Source: Alloalcanivorax dieselolei B5 (lineage in GTDB: Bacteria > Pseudomonadota > Gammaproteobacteria > Pseudomonadales > Alcanivoracaceae). From it: a stretch of DNA of 64,000 nt. The stretch covers positions 3,286,001 to 3,350,000 of the forward strand of contig NC_018691.1 of assembly GCF_000300005.1 (NCBI RefSeq), written 5' to 3'. Position 1 is the first letter of the stretch, and every line of letters starts with the position of its first letter. Below, piece by piece: positions 29,031-37,584 of the stretch. The notes under the pieces were generated by a model. It had not been told where the DNA came from. It saw only the letters and a list, made by a program, of their open reading frames with translations, and did not search any database. The translations under genes were made by a program, and so were the position numbers.

Positions 29031-30044
29031 ATGCGCTACAAGAAAGCGTTAACCGCCGTGATGGCGACCGTACTGGGCCTGGCCGCCGCCGGCGCCAATG
29101 CCGCCGAGAAACGGACCTTGTGTGTCTTTGACATCATCGGTGCCAGTGGCGACGTCTACAACGTGATGAAGGACTACCGTACCGCCGCCGCCGGTTGGGG
29201 AGCCGACATCGACCTCAAGCCCTACACCGACGAGAAGATCACCGCCGAGGCCCTCAAGGCCGGGCAGTGCGACGGCGCGGTGCTGACCGGTCTGCGGGTA
29301 CGCCAGTTCAACCACTACTCCGGCAGCATGGAAGCGATCGGCGCGATTCCGGATTACGAGCATCTGCGCACCGTGATCCAGGTGCTGTCCAGCGACACCC
29401 CGTCCATCAACGAAAAAATGGCCTCCGGCCCCTACACCATTGGCGGCCTGATGCCCATGGGCGCGGCTTATCTGTTCGTCAAGGACAAGGCCATTAACAA
29501 CGTCAACGCCCTGTCCGGCAAGTCCATCTCGGTGATGGAATACGACCCGGCCCAGGCGCAGATGGCCGCCAAGGTGGGCATGTCCCCGGTGCTGTCGGAC
29601 ATCACCAACTTCGCCGGCCGTTTCAACAACAACTCCGTGGATATCTGCTTCGCTCCGGTGGTGGCCTATTCCGCGCTCGAACTGTACAAGGGGCTGCAGC
29701 CCGACGGTGGCATCATTCGCTATACGCTCGGCCAGCTCACCAATCAGATCGTGCTGCGCAAGGACCGCTTCTCCGAGGATTTCGTCAAGCAGTCCCGCAA
29801 GTTTATGTTCGGCCAGTTTGACCGCGCCATGACCATCATCAACAACGCGGAAAACGAGGTGGACAAGAAGTGGTGGATCGAGCTGCCCGAGGAAGACAAG
29901 CGTGGCTATGACGAGATGCTGCGTGAGGCTCGTATCGAGATGACCCAGGACGGTATTTACAGCAAGGACCTGACCAGCCTTCTACTGAAGGTACGTTGCA
30001 AGTACGACCCTTCCCGCGCGGAATGCGCCAACCCTCAAGAGTAA
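29031..30044 (+). CDS. TRAP-like periplasmic binding protein, paralogue 3
   Basis: A secreted 337-residue protein (cleavage after ANA, residue 24), the most diverged of the four paralogues and the one next to the permeases, so probably their main partner. Conserved Cys are 31, 80, 323 and 332; an additional Cys lies in SVDICFAPV. GTIDSIGG is changed to GSMEAIGAIP and NNGVVD to NNNSVD, which suggests a different ligand. ALKAGQCDGAVLTG, LYKGLQPDGGI, KKWWIELPEEDKRGYDEM and the C-terminal RCKYDPSRAECAN are kept. Confidence 0.7.
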   Translation: MRYKKALTAVMATVLGLAAAGANAAEKRTLCVFDIIGASGDVYNVMKDYRTAAAGWGADIDLKPYTDEKITAEALKAGQCDGAVLTGLRVRQFNHYSGSMEAIGAIPDYEHLRTVIQVLSSDTPSINEKMASGPYTIGGLMPMGAAYLFVKDKAINNVNALSGKSISVMEYDPAQAQMAAKVGMSPVLSDITNFAGRFNNNSVDICFAPVVAYSALELYKGLQPDGGIIRYTLGQLTNQIVLRKDRFSEDFVKQSRKFMFGQFDRAMTIINNAENEVDKKWWIELPEEDKRGYDEMLREARIEMTQDGIYSKDLTSLLLKVRCKYDPSRAECANPQE

Positions 30045-30056
30045 CATCTGAAACCG

Positions 30057-30077
30057 CGGGGCCGGCATCCGGCCCCG
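30057..30077 (+). terminator. GC-rich hairpin between paralogue 3 and permease 1
   Basis: A perfect 9-bp stem (CGGGGCCGG, loop CAT) 12 bases after the stop of paralogue 3. With no T run it is a candidate partial terminator that would leave more binding protein than permease, a common arrangement in transporter operons. Confidence 0.6.
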
Positions 30078-30208
30078 TTCTCCATTCCCTCCACCACTTC
30101 CGGCGCTTCGGCCATACCGGCGCGAAGGGGTGAAGTATATGCTCGCTCGAAAAGGTCGTTTTCATACGCGGCGATCTCATTGCTGGCATAACAAAAACCG
30201 GGTGAAAA

Positions 30209-32554
30209 ATGGATAAACCAACCTTTACCGTGGCGAACCGTTCCATCAAGGAATGGGTATCCTCCCTGCCGACCCTGATCATCCTGCTGCTGACGATTTT
30301 TCTTTCTTCCGGTGAAATTATTCATTCCCAATTATTGAAGATAGGTGAAAATACCTGGGAGAGTTATTTCCTGCTGCGTGGCGCTGGCATGGTGCAGCAG
30401 CCGACCTGCAATCCGGACCCGAACATCGATCAGCTCACCCGGGAAACGGTACGCAAGCGCCAGCAGGAAAGCGCTGATGATCCACTGGCGGACGTGCTCG
30501 GCACCTCGGAGGTCAACGAGGACGCGATCCGCCAGTCTCTGGAACGCTCCAGGGAAAACTGCCGGACTCGCTGGGAGCGTTTCCAGACCATAGAGGAAAG
30601 GGTTACACCCGGTGTCATCGCCTTCCGCACCGTCGAGGGCGGCGTGGCGAAAATCGTCTCCACTCTCGGCGACTACAAACGTCTTCTGTTGTGTCTTCTG
30701 GTCTTGATCTGCGCCGCCACCGCCACTCTCGGCCGGCACCATATCGCCCTGCGGCCGCAACGGACGGTAAAGGATTATCTTGTTTCCACCACCGCACAGT
30801 TGATCGCCAATGCGCTGCTGCTTTCCTCCGCTTTCGTTTATCGCATGGAGGAAGTCGCCGCCATGGAGTCTGGCGTGCGCGTCGGCCATTTCTATTTGCA
30901 CCAGTTCTGGATCGCCGGCTTCGCCATTCTCACCGCCGCCTCCCTGTACCAGTTGATGCGCCGCCCCCGGGATCTGGAATCCGGTGGCTCCTGGGGCAAG
31001 GCCCTGCTTACCATTCCGCTTTACACTTTCATGGCTCTGACCGCGTCGGCGCAGTTCCTCGGCCAGGGTTATTACCATGGCATCGCCGTGTATCTGGGCA
31101 TGATGATGGAGATGTCCACGCTGTTCCTGAACCTGGCGCTGTACATCTGGATCGGCATGATGCTGAAGCAGACCAAACTGGCCCATCTGGTGTTCGATGT
31201 ACTGCGGCCATGGAAAATGTCACCGGAACTGATGGCCTTCGTGGTGCTGGCCGTGGCGGCCATCCCCACCGCTTACACCGGTGCTTCCGGTATCTTCGTG
31301 ATCGCCGCCGGTGCCACCATCTACAACGAGTTGATCCGCGCCGGCGCGCGCAAACAACTGGCCCTGGCCGCCACCGCCATGTCCGGTTCCATGGGTGTGG
31401 TGCTGCGCCCCTGTCTGCTGGTGGTGATCATCGCCGCGCTGAACAAGAGCGTGACCACCGCCGAGCTGTTCAACTCCGGCATCAAGATTTTCATTCTCAG
31501 CCTGGTGCTGTTCTTCATTTACAGTCAGTTCGCGCGCACCTCGCCGGCCCGTATCGCCCCGTTCTCGGAGGCCCTGCCGCACAGTCTGAAGCGGCTGATA
31601 CCACTGCTGCCCTACGGCATCGTGGTCGGTACCGTGCTGGTTTTCTTCAGCGACGTCCTCAACCGCCACCTGGATGAGTTCTCCGCCCCGATCATCCTGC
31701 CGGTGATGCTGCTGGCCGTGCTGTTCTACGAAAAACTCAGCCGTCATTTCCTGCACCTGTTCGCGCTGGCACTGATCCCCATGCTGGCGCTGTCCTTCAT
31801 GGACACCTGGCATGGCTATCAGGCCCTGCAAAGCGGAGAGATCCCCACTGGCTGGACCATCGTGACGCTGCAGAATCATCTTTGGGGACTGTTCTGGCGC
31901 AACGTGATTCTTGGCGGCTTTATCGTCGTGCACTACCTGGTGGCGCCGCGCATGAAAGGCAATGGCGATACCGACCCTCACTACGCGCCCGAGGAAGGCG
32001 TCTCGGAAAAACTGGAAGGCTCTCTGCGCTTCTCCACCAACGAGACCACCACTCACATCGGCGCGCTGTTGATGCTGATGGCTCTGTCGGTGAGCACCGG
32101 TGGCATCATCGAACGCTCTGGTCTGATGGAAATGCTGCCCGAGGCGTTCTCCTCGATCTGGATCGCGATGACCATTCTGGTGGTGACCATGGTGGTCATC
32201 GGCATGATCATGGACCCCTATGGCGCGGTGATTCTGGTGAACGCCACCATCGCCCAGGTGGCGTTCAACAACGGGATCGATCCGTTGCACTTCTGGATGA
32301 TCACACTGGTGGCGTTCGAATTGGGTTACCTGACCCCGCCGGTGGCTCTCAACCACCTGCTGACCCGGCAGGTGGTGGGTGACGACGAGGTGGAAAGCGC
32401 CAAACTTCACAGCGGCACCTTCTTCCGCCGCTACGAGAAGTTCCTGCTGCCCATCGCGGTCATGCTGACGGCACTGTTGGCGGTTAGCTATCTGCCGCTG
32501 ATGTCCGAGGGGCTGCATCAGTGGTTGTTCCATAAGATACAAGTGACCATGTAA
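30209..32554 (+). CDS. fused TRAP-type permease 1 (Q-like and M-like domains)
   Basis: A polytopic inner-membrane protein of 781 residues. A first transmembrane helix (about 20-38) leads to a periplasmic loop of about 115 residues with Cys67 and Cys118, then three further helices before residue 250, which may play the DctQ part. From about 270 on it is DctM-like: YTGASGIFVIAAGAT (356-370) and ARKQLALAATAMSGSMGVVLRPC, then the C-terminal signature DPYGAVILVNATIAQVAFNN, GIDPLHFW and YLTPPVALNHLL (669-718). It probably imports an organic anion driven by an ion gradient; the substrate is unknown. The ribosome site is weak (GGTGAAAA). Confidence 0.8.
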   Translation: MDKPTFTVANRSIKEWVSSLPTLIILLLTIFLSSGEIIHSQLLKIGENTWESYFLLRGAGMVQQPTCNPDPNIDQLTRETVRKRQQESADDPLADVLGTSEVNEDAIRQSLERSRENCRTRWERFQTIEERVTPGVIAFRTVEGGVAKIVSTLGDYKRLLLCLLVLICAATATLGRHHIALRPQRTVKDYLVSTTAQLIANALLLSSAFVYRMEEVAAMESGVRVGHFYLHQFWIAGFAILTAASLYQLMRRPRDLESGGSWGKALLTIPLYTFMALTASAQFLGQGYYHGIAVYLGMMMEMSTLFLNLALYIWIGMMLKQTKLAHLVFDVLRPWKMSPELMAFVVLAVAAIPTAYTGASGIFVIAAGATIYNELIRAGARKQLALAATAMSGSMGVVLRPCLLVVIIAALNKSVTTAELFNSGIKIFILSLVLFFIYSQFARTSPARIAPFSEALPHSLKRLIPLLPYGIVVGTVLVFFSDVLNRHLDEFSAPIILPVMLLAVLFYEKLSRHFLHLFALALIPMLALSFMDTWHGYQALQSGEIPTGWTIVTLQNHLWGLFWRNVILGGFIVVHYLVAPRMKGNGDTDPHYAPEEGVSEKLEGSLRFSTNETTTHIGALLMLMALSVSTGGIIERSGLMEMLPEAFSSIWIAMTILVVTMVVIGMIMDPYGAVILVNATIAQVAFNNGIDPLHFWMITLVAFELGYLTPPVALNHLLTRQVVGDDEVESAKLHSGTFFRRYEKFLLPIAVMLTALLAVSYLPLMSEGLHQWLFHKIQVTM

Positions 32555-32587
32555 CCACCTGGTGTCAATAAACACCAAAATCACAGC

Positions 32588-32611
32588 AAGGGGCTCTCAC
32601 GGGCCCTTTTT
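32588..32611 (+). terminator. weak intrinsic terminator after permease 1
   Basis: AAGGGGC and GCCCTTT form a seven-pair stem (one G-T pair) ending in a T run, 34 bases after the stop. It may partly separate the two permease genes. Confidence 0.6.
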
Positions 32612-32690
32612 GTGTTCAACACCAAAGAGACAAAAAAGGCAACGCAACACCAATAACAACAACCTGTAGCCAAAAAAAGGAGAAGGGGCG

Positions 32691-35063
32691 ATGGAAGAAA
32701 GAGCCATGGGGGAAACCGCGAAGAGGGGCAGCGGGCGCTGGCTTCGGCGGTCGCCGGCCGAGTGGTTTGCTTCATTACCCACCCTGCTGGTATTGCTGCT
32801 GGCACTGTTTCTCTCATCCGGAGAGATCATCCATTCACAGTTGCTCAAGATCGGGGAAAACACCTGGGAAAGTTATTTTCTGCTGCGTGGCGCCGGTCTC
32901 ATGGAGGAACCGACCTGCAATCCCGATCCGGATATCAGCCAGCTGACCCGGGAAACCCTGCAACGGCGGCAGGCGGAAGCCGCCAACGATCCACTTGCCG
33001 GCGTGCTGGGCACGCCCAGCGTCAACGAAGACGCCATCCGTCAGTCACTGCAGCGGTCACGGGAGAATTGCCGGGGAAAATGGGACCGCCACCAAATCAT
33101 TCAGGAAAGGGTCACCCCTTCGGTGGTGATGTTTCGCAACGTGGAAGGCGGCGTAGCCTGGGTGGTGTCCTCACTGGGCGATTACAAGCGCTTATTACTT
33201 TGCCTGCTGTTGATGATCTGCGCCACCCGCACCACGCTGGGCCGGCACCATATCGCCCTGCGTCCGCAGCGTACGGTAAAGGACCATATTGTCTCCACCA
33301 GCGCGCAACTGGCCGCCAATGCCCTGCTGCTGCTGTCGGCCACCGTCTATCGCGTCGAGGAAGCGGCGGCAATGGAATCCGGCGTCCGGGTCGGCCACTT
33401 CTACTTGCATCAATTCTGGATCGCCGGCTTCGCCGTGCTGACCGCGGCGTCGCTGTATCAGTTGATCCGCTTTCCCAAGGGACTGGAATCCGGCGGCTCC
33501 TGGGGTAAGGCCCTGTTGACTATTCCGCTTTATACCTTCATGTGTCTGTCCGCGTCCTCCCAGTTCATCAGCCAGGGCTACTATCACGGCATCGCCGTGT
33601 ATCTGGGCATCATGATGGAAATGTCCACCATGTTTCTCAATCTGGCGCTGTACATCTGGATCGGCATGATGCTCAGACAAACCCGGCTGACCCATCTGGT
33701 GTTCGACGTGCTGCGGCCCTGGCGCATGTCACCGGAACTGATGGCCTTCGTGGTACTGGCGGTGACCGCCGTGCCCACCGCCTACACTGGCGCCTCCGGT
33801 ATCTTCGTGATCGCCGCCGGGGCCACCGTCTACAATGAGATGATCCGGGCCGGCGCCCGCAAACAGCTGGCCCTGGCCACCACCGCCATGTCCGGTTCCA
33901 TGGGCGTGGTGTTACGCCCCTGCCTGCTGGTGGTGATCATCGCCGCGCTCAACAAGAACGTCACCACCACCGAACTGTTCAGCTCCGGCCTCAAGGTATT
34001 CATGCTCAGCTTGCTGCTGTTCTTCATCTACAGTCAGTTCGCGCGCACCTCGCCGGCCCGCATCGCCCCGTTCTCCGAAGCCGTGCCGGCCAGCCTCAAA
34101 CGTCTGGTGCCACTGTTGCCTTACGCCATTGTCGTTGGCGCCGTGCTGGTACTGTTCAGCGACGTGCTGGACCGTCAACTGGATGAGTTCTCCGCCCCCA
34201 TCATCCTGCCCGTGATGTTGCTGGCCGTGCTGTTCTACGAAAAACTCAGCCATCACCTGCTGCATCTGTTCGCCCTGTTCCTGGTGCCCATGATCGCACT
34301 GTCCTTCAACGATCTCTGGCAGGGCTACCAGGCCCTTCAAAGCGGCGAGTTACCCACCGGCTGGACCCACATTACGCTGCAAAATCACCTGTGGGGCCTG
34401 TTTTCACGCAACCTGTTCCTGGCTGGTTTTTTGCTGGTGCACTATCTGATCGCACCTCGCATGGCGAAAAGCGAGGCGGTGGATCCGCACTACGCCCCCG
34501 AGAAAGGGGTCTCCGAAAAGCTGGAAGGGTCCCTGCGTTTCGCCACCAATGACACTACCACCCACATCGGCGCCATGCTGATGCTGATGGCCCTGTCGGT
34601 GGGCACCGGCGGGCTGATCGAACGCTCGGGGCTGGTGGAAATGCTACCGGAATCGTTCTCCTCGATCTGGATCGCCACCAGTATTCTGGTGGTGACCATG
34701 GTGATTCTCGGCATGATCATGGAGCCCTTCGGCGCCGTGGTGCTGGTCAACGCCACCGTCGCCCAGGTCGCCTTCAACAACGGCATCGATCCGCTGCATT
34801 TCTGGATGATCACCCTGGTGGCGTTCGAGTTGGGCTATCTGACTCCGCCGGTGGCGGTGAACCATCTGCTCACTCGTCAGGTGGTGGGCGACGATGAAGT
34901 GGAGAGCGCCAAACTTCAGCACGGCTCCTTCTTCCGCCGCTACGAGAAGTATCTGCTGCCGATCGCGGTGATGTTCACCGCCCTGCTGCTGGTGAGCTAT
35001 CTGCCGTTACTGTCGGAAGGCCTGCATCAGTGGCTGTTCCAGAAAATCCAGATCGCCATGTGA
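32691..35063 (+). CDS. fused TRAP-type permease 2 (Q-like and M-like domains)
   Basis: A 790-residue paralogue of permease 1, similar over its whole length, with the same layout: helix 1 (about 29-47), a Cys-bearing periplasmic loop (Cys76, Cys127), three more helices, then the DctM-like core and the YLTPPVAVNHLL signature. The stretch after helix 1 (SSGEIIHSQLLKIGENTWES) is identical in both. It differs mainly in a longer N-terminus and scattered membrane residues. AAGGAGAAGGGG gives a strong ribosome site, unlike permease 1. The pair arose by tandem duplication. Confidence 0.8.
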   Translation: MEERAMGETAKRGSGRWLRRSPAEWFASLPTLLVLLLALFLSSGEIIHSQLLKIGENTWESYFLLRGAGLMEEPTCNPDPDISQLTRETLQRRQAEAANDPLAGVLGTPSVNEDAIRQSLQRSRENCRGKWDRHQIIQERVTPSVVMFRNVEGGVAWVVSSLGDYKRLLLCLLLMICATRTTLGRHHIALRPQRTVKDHIVSTSAQLAANALLLLSATVYRVEEAAAMESGVRVGHFYLHQFWIAGFAVLTAASLYQLIRFPKGLESGGSWGKALLTIPLYTFMCLSASSQFISQGYYHGIAVYLGIMMEMSTMFLNLALYIWIGMMLRQTRLTHLVFDVLRPWRMSPELMAFVVLAVTAVPTAYTGASGIFVIAAGATVYNEMIRAGARKQLALATTAMSGSMGVVLRPCLLVVIIAALNKNVTTTELFSSGLKVFMLSLLLFFIYSQFARTSPARIAPFSEAVPASLKRLVPLLPYAIVVGAVLVLFSDVLDRQLDEFSAPIILPVMLLAVLFYEKLSHHLLHLFALFLVPMIALSFNDLWQGYQALQSGELPTGWTHITLQNHLWGLFSRNLFLAGFLLVHYLIAPRMAKSEAVDPHYAPEKGVSEKLEGSLRFATNDTTTHIGAMLMLMALSVGTGGLIERSGLVEMLPESFSSIWIATSILVVTMVILGMIMEPFGAVVLVNATVAQVAFNNGIDPLHFWMITLVAFELGYLTPPVAVNHLLTRQVVGDDEVESAKLQHGSFFRRYEKYLLPIAVMFTALLLVSYLPLLSEGLHQWLFQKIQIAM

Positions 35064-35073
35064 CCACTCGCTT

Positions 35074-35108
35074 CCGCTATCGGCCTTGCTTCATCGCGCC
35101 GATAGCGG
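35074..35108 (+). terminator. hairpin after permease 2
   Basis: A perfect 11-bp stem (CCGCTATCGGC with its complement at 35098-35108, 13-base loop), followed by a second small palindrome ATCAGG-CCC-CCTGAT at about 35112-35126. There is no clear T run; probable 3' end of the permease mRNA. Confidence 0.55.
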
Positions 35109-35148
35109 ATAATCAGGCCCCCTGATACGAAAAAAGCAGGTCCGGCTT

Positions 35149-35307
35149 ATGAATGACAAGACCCGCGAAGAACAGTACCGGCGCCGTCCCACGGAGCCGT
35201 TGCCGAAAAGCGTTCGTCCCGCCTTATTCTTGTTGCTCTTTCTGGTCGCCGTAACCCTGTGCATCGCCGGTGCCGCCGCCCTGGTGGACCGTCTCATCTA
35301 TGGGTGA
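35149..35307 (+). CDS. small single-pass membrane protein
   Basis: A 52-residue frame with a charged N-terminus (MNDKTREEQYRRRPTEPL) and one hydrophobic helix (about residues 24-46, ALFLLLFLVAVTLCIAGAAA). AGCAGG precedes the ATG, and its stop lies five bases before the PilZ start, so the two look co-translated. The function is not recognised; co-expression with a c-di-GMP-binding protein is the only clue. Confidence 0.6.
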   Translation: MNDKTREEQYRRRPTEPLPKSVRPALFLLLFLVAVTLCIAGAAALVDRLIYG

Positions 35308-35312
35308 AGCCG

Positions 35313-35657
35313 ATGAAGCACGTAAAGGAACAACGTCGTCATTCGCGCCACCGCGCTCCGAACGGCCTGAACATGCGTCTGCGCCAGGATCCACCGACGG
35401 AGGACGACGATCTCACGTTGACATGCCGGGATATATCCCGCGCCGGTCTGGGCGTGGAACTGCCCTATTCGATCCGTCCCGACACCGACGTGGAGTTGTG
35501 GCTGCAGTTACCCAACCAGGGTGAAGCCTTGCATTTGTTCGGTACTATTGCCTGGTGTGCCGAGGGCACGCAGCGCTGGTCCGCGGGCATCGCCCTTGAT
35601 CTGGAGCGAACCGACGGCGCCCTCTGGGCGGCCCGGTTCGACGATCCCGATGTCTGA
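35313..35657 (+). CDS. PilZ domain protein
   Basis: A 114-residue single-domain PilZ protein. The N-terminal Arg-rich motif (EQRRHSRHRAP) and the D-x-S-x-x-G motif in CRDISRAGLGVEL are the c-di-GMP-binding residues of the family. It probably acts as a c-di-GMP effector; the output is unknown. Its stop overlaps the methyltransferase start by eight bases. Confidence 0.85.
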   Translation: MKHVKEQRRHSRHRAPNGLNMRLRQDPPTEDDDLTLTCRDISRAGLGVELPYSIRPDTDVELWLQLPNQGEALHLFGTIAWCAEGTQRWSAGIALDLERTDGALWAARFDDPDV

Positions 35658-36393
35658 CCGTCCCTCGTTGTTTCAACGGGGCGGGCAGTACCATCTGCAC
35701 CGGCCGGACTACCCGGAAAACCTGTTCCGCTGGCTCGGTGATCAGTGTTTCGAGCACCAGCGGGCGCTGGACCTGGGCTGCGGCACCGGCCAGGCGTGCC
35801 GCTCCCTGGAAGGTCATTTCCAGCACGTCATCGGCGCCGACCTCAGCCTCGCTCAACTGCGAGGCGCCCCGGCCGGCGCCAGCCGCTATCTGGCCGCCCG
35901 CGCCGACGCCCTGCCCTTCGCCGATGGCAGCTTCGACCTGATCACCGTGGCCCAGGCGCTGCACTGGTTTCCATTGCCCATGTTCTTCAAGGAAGCCGAA
36001 CGGGTGCTGCGCGAAGACGCGCTGCTGGCCATCATCAGCTATGGCTTGTGCCAGGTGGAGGGGCTGCCGGATTTGATCGACGACTTTCACGACCGGGTCC
36101 TGGCGCCCTGGTGGCCGGCGGCGCGCTGGAGCGTGGTCAGCGGCTATCGTAACGTGACGCTGCCGTGGCCGGAACACAAGGCGCCGGATAGCCTGGGTAT
36201 CGAACGCCATTGGCACTGGCGTGATCTGGCCGCCTATCTGGACACCTGGTCGGCGTTGGCGAAAGCGCGCCGCTTCGGCAAGGATCCACTGCGGGATTTC
36301 CTGCCGCGATTGGAGCAGGCGTGGGGAGAAAAAACACGCAAGGTACGCTGGCCGCTAAGAGTCCGCGCCTGTCGCCGGCCCAGGGAGTATTGA
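35650..36393 (+). CDS. class I SAM-dependent methyltransferase
   Basis: A 247-residue protein with the SAM-binding motif ALDLGCGTGQACRSL and downstream ARADALPFADGSFDLITVAQALHWF, typical of the Methyltransf_11 group. The start at 35650 overlaps the PilZ stop; an open frame reading back through PilZ is an out-of-frame shadow. The substrate cannot be told. Confidence 0.85.
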   Translation: MSDRPSLFQRGGQYHLHRPDYPENLFRWLGDQCFEHQRALDLGCGTGQACRSLEGHFQHVIGADLSLAQLRGAPAGASRYLAARADALPFADGSFDLITVAQALHWFPLPMFFKEAERVLREDALLAIISYGLCQVEGLPDLIDDFHDRVLAPWWPAARWSVVSGYRNVTLPWPEHKAPDSLGIERHWHWRDLAAYLDTWSALAKARRFGKDPLRDFLPRLEQAWGEKTRKVRWPLRVRACRRPREY

Positions 36394-36447
36394 GCCAAAT
36401 AAGAATCCCGGTCCGTGGGCCCACGGGTGTCGCATAATTCGCAGGCA

Positions 36448-36602
36448 CGCTTACACGCAACACGCTGGCACGCCAAATCCCAAGCCTGCCGCAGCGTCAG
36501 AGACATGGCGCCAGAGGTCGCTACAACGGGTTATAGAGGTTTTTGCAGGAGCGGCTGAGTCGCGATTGGCGTGTTAGCGTGCCAGCGTGTTGCGTGTAAG
36601 CG
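36448..36602. repeat. terminal-inverted-repeat element, perfect 26-bp arms
   Basis: Arms 36448-36473 and 36577-36602 are perfect inverted copies (core ACGCAACACGCTGGCACG). The interior holds a REP-like half (GCAGGAGCGGCTGAGTCGCG). A GCTGCCCC...GTGGGACAGC hairpin follows at 36604-36627, as at 5843. This fills most of the 267-base gap between the methyltransferase and HIT genes. Confidence 0.85.
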
Positions 36603-36660
36603 GGCTGCCCCAAAACTGTGGGACAGCAATGATCCACGAACCGTGATGTCCTGACCGCGT

Positions 36661-37131
36661 TCAGTACTTGGAGCTTTCAGTACCAGGGAAATGCTCGGCC
36701 AGCAGACCGGCGAGGCGATCCAGACGATGGCGCCGTTTCGACAGCCCGAACACATTCATCATGCGGGTCCCCCAGGTCAGCGCGGTGGCCAGGGTATCGC
36801 CGCCACGGCGGGGGATCACATGAAGATGGACATGGGGCACGTGCTGGTTGGCTTCGCGGCCATCGTTGACCACCACGTTGTGAGCTTTGACGTCCAGCCC
36901 CGCCCGCTTCTGAGCACGGATAGTGCGTCGCGCCAGCTCAAAAAGATGGGCGGCCAGCTCCGGCTCCAGTTCTTCCAGCAGCGCATGGTGCGCCACCGGG
37001 ATCACCAGGCAATGGGCTTCGCGGACCGGAAACAGGTCCAGCAACACCACGGCCCGCTCATCCCGGTACACCACGCTGGCGGGGGCATCCCCGTTCAGGA
37101 TCCGGCAGAAAACGCAGTCAGTCGTCGTCAT
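36661..37131 (-). CDS. HIT-family nucleotide-binding protein
   Basis: A 156-residue histidine-triad protein: CVFCRILNGDAPASVVY at the N-terminus and the triad HVPHVHLHVIPRR. Such proteins hydrolyse nucleoside phosphoramidates or dinucleotides. The ATG at 37131 gives the usual family N-terminus MTTTDCVFC; its frame overlaps the end of the upstream membrane-protein gene. Confidence 0.88.
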   Translation of the reverse strand: MTTTDCVFCRILNGDAPASVVYRDERAVVLLDLFPVREAHCLVIPVAHHALLEELEPELAAHLFELARRTIRAQKRAGLDVKAHNVVVNDGREANQHVPHVHLHVIPRRGGDTLATALTWGTRMMNVFGLSKRRHRLDRLAGLLAEHFPGTESSKY

Positions 37132-37480
37132 AATCCTCATCGGCCCCGGCCACCGCTTTGCGGCGCTGGCGCCAGGACTCCAGCAAGGCAACGATAAACG
37201 CCACCAGCAGTACCGCCACCAACGGCGCCACCGCCCGCCAGGGGCCGCTGTCGTTGCCGGCGAACAGGCCGTCGAACAGACTAACCACCCAGGCCGGAGC
37301 CCATTCTTCCTGATTGGCCGCCACCGGCCACGGTGTCAGCAGTATGGCGGTCGCCAGACCCCGCAGCAGGGTTTTCAACCAGGACATCAGGGGGCTGGTC
37401 AGATACCACAGTACCACCAGCACTCCCAGACTTCCCAAAACGTATGCCAGCCATCCCATCATATAGGCGTTCGTTGTCAC
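37118..37480 (-). CDS. conserved membrane protein of unknown function
   Basis: A 120-residue protein with three hydrophobic stretches (about 6-28, 38-52 and 82-102) and a basic then acidic C-terminus (RQRRK ... DEDYDDD). The GTG at 37480 has GGGAG six bases upstream and is preferred over an in-frame start 24 bases earlier. It overlaps the HIT gene by 14 bases. Not recognised as a named family. Confidence 0.65.
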   Translation of the reverse strand: MTTNAYMMGWLAYVLGSLGVLVVLWYLTSPLMSWLKTLLRGLATAILLTPWPVAANQEEWAPAWVVSLFDGLFAGNDSGPWRAVAPLVAVLLVAFIVALLESWRQRRKAVAGADEDYDDD

Positions 37481-37584
37481 AATTACTCCCTGGAGCCCAT
37501 TCACGCTCTCAAGCCTACACAGGCCCTTAGTACTCGAGCCATTCTATACGTCCCGGGCTCGCCTCTCTATCGAGTCCGTCCGGA

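Noticed and set aside
31220-32584. A 454-codon open frame opposite permease 1
   Set aside because: His/Gln-rich reverse shadow of a hydrophobic gene, not kept in the same form opposite permease 2.
36394-36660. Search for tRNA or small RNA genes in repeat-rich gaps
   Set aside because: No cloverleaf or known RNA core was found; inverted repeats explain the structure. Only the SRP RNA near 50.1 kb was convincing in the window.
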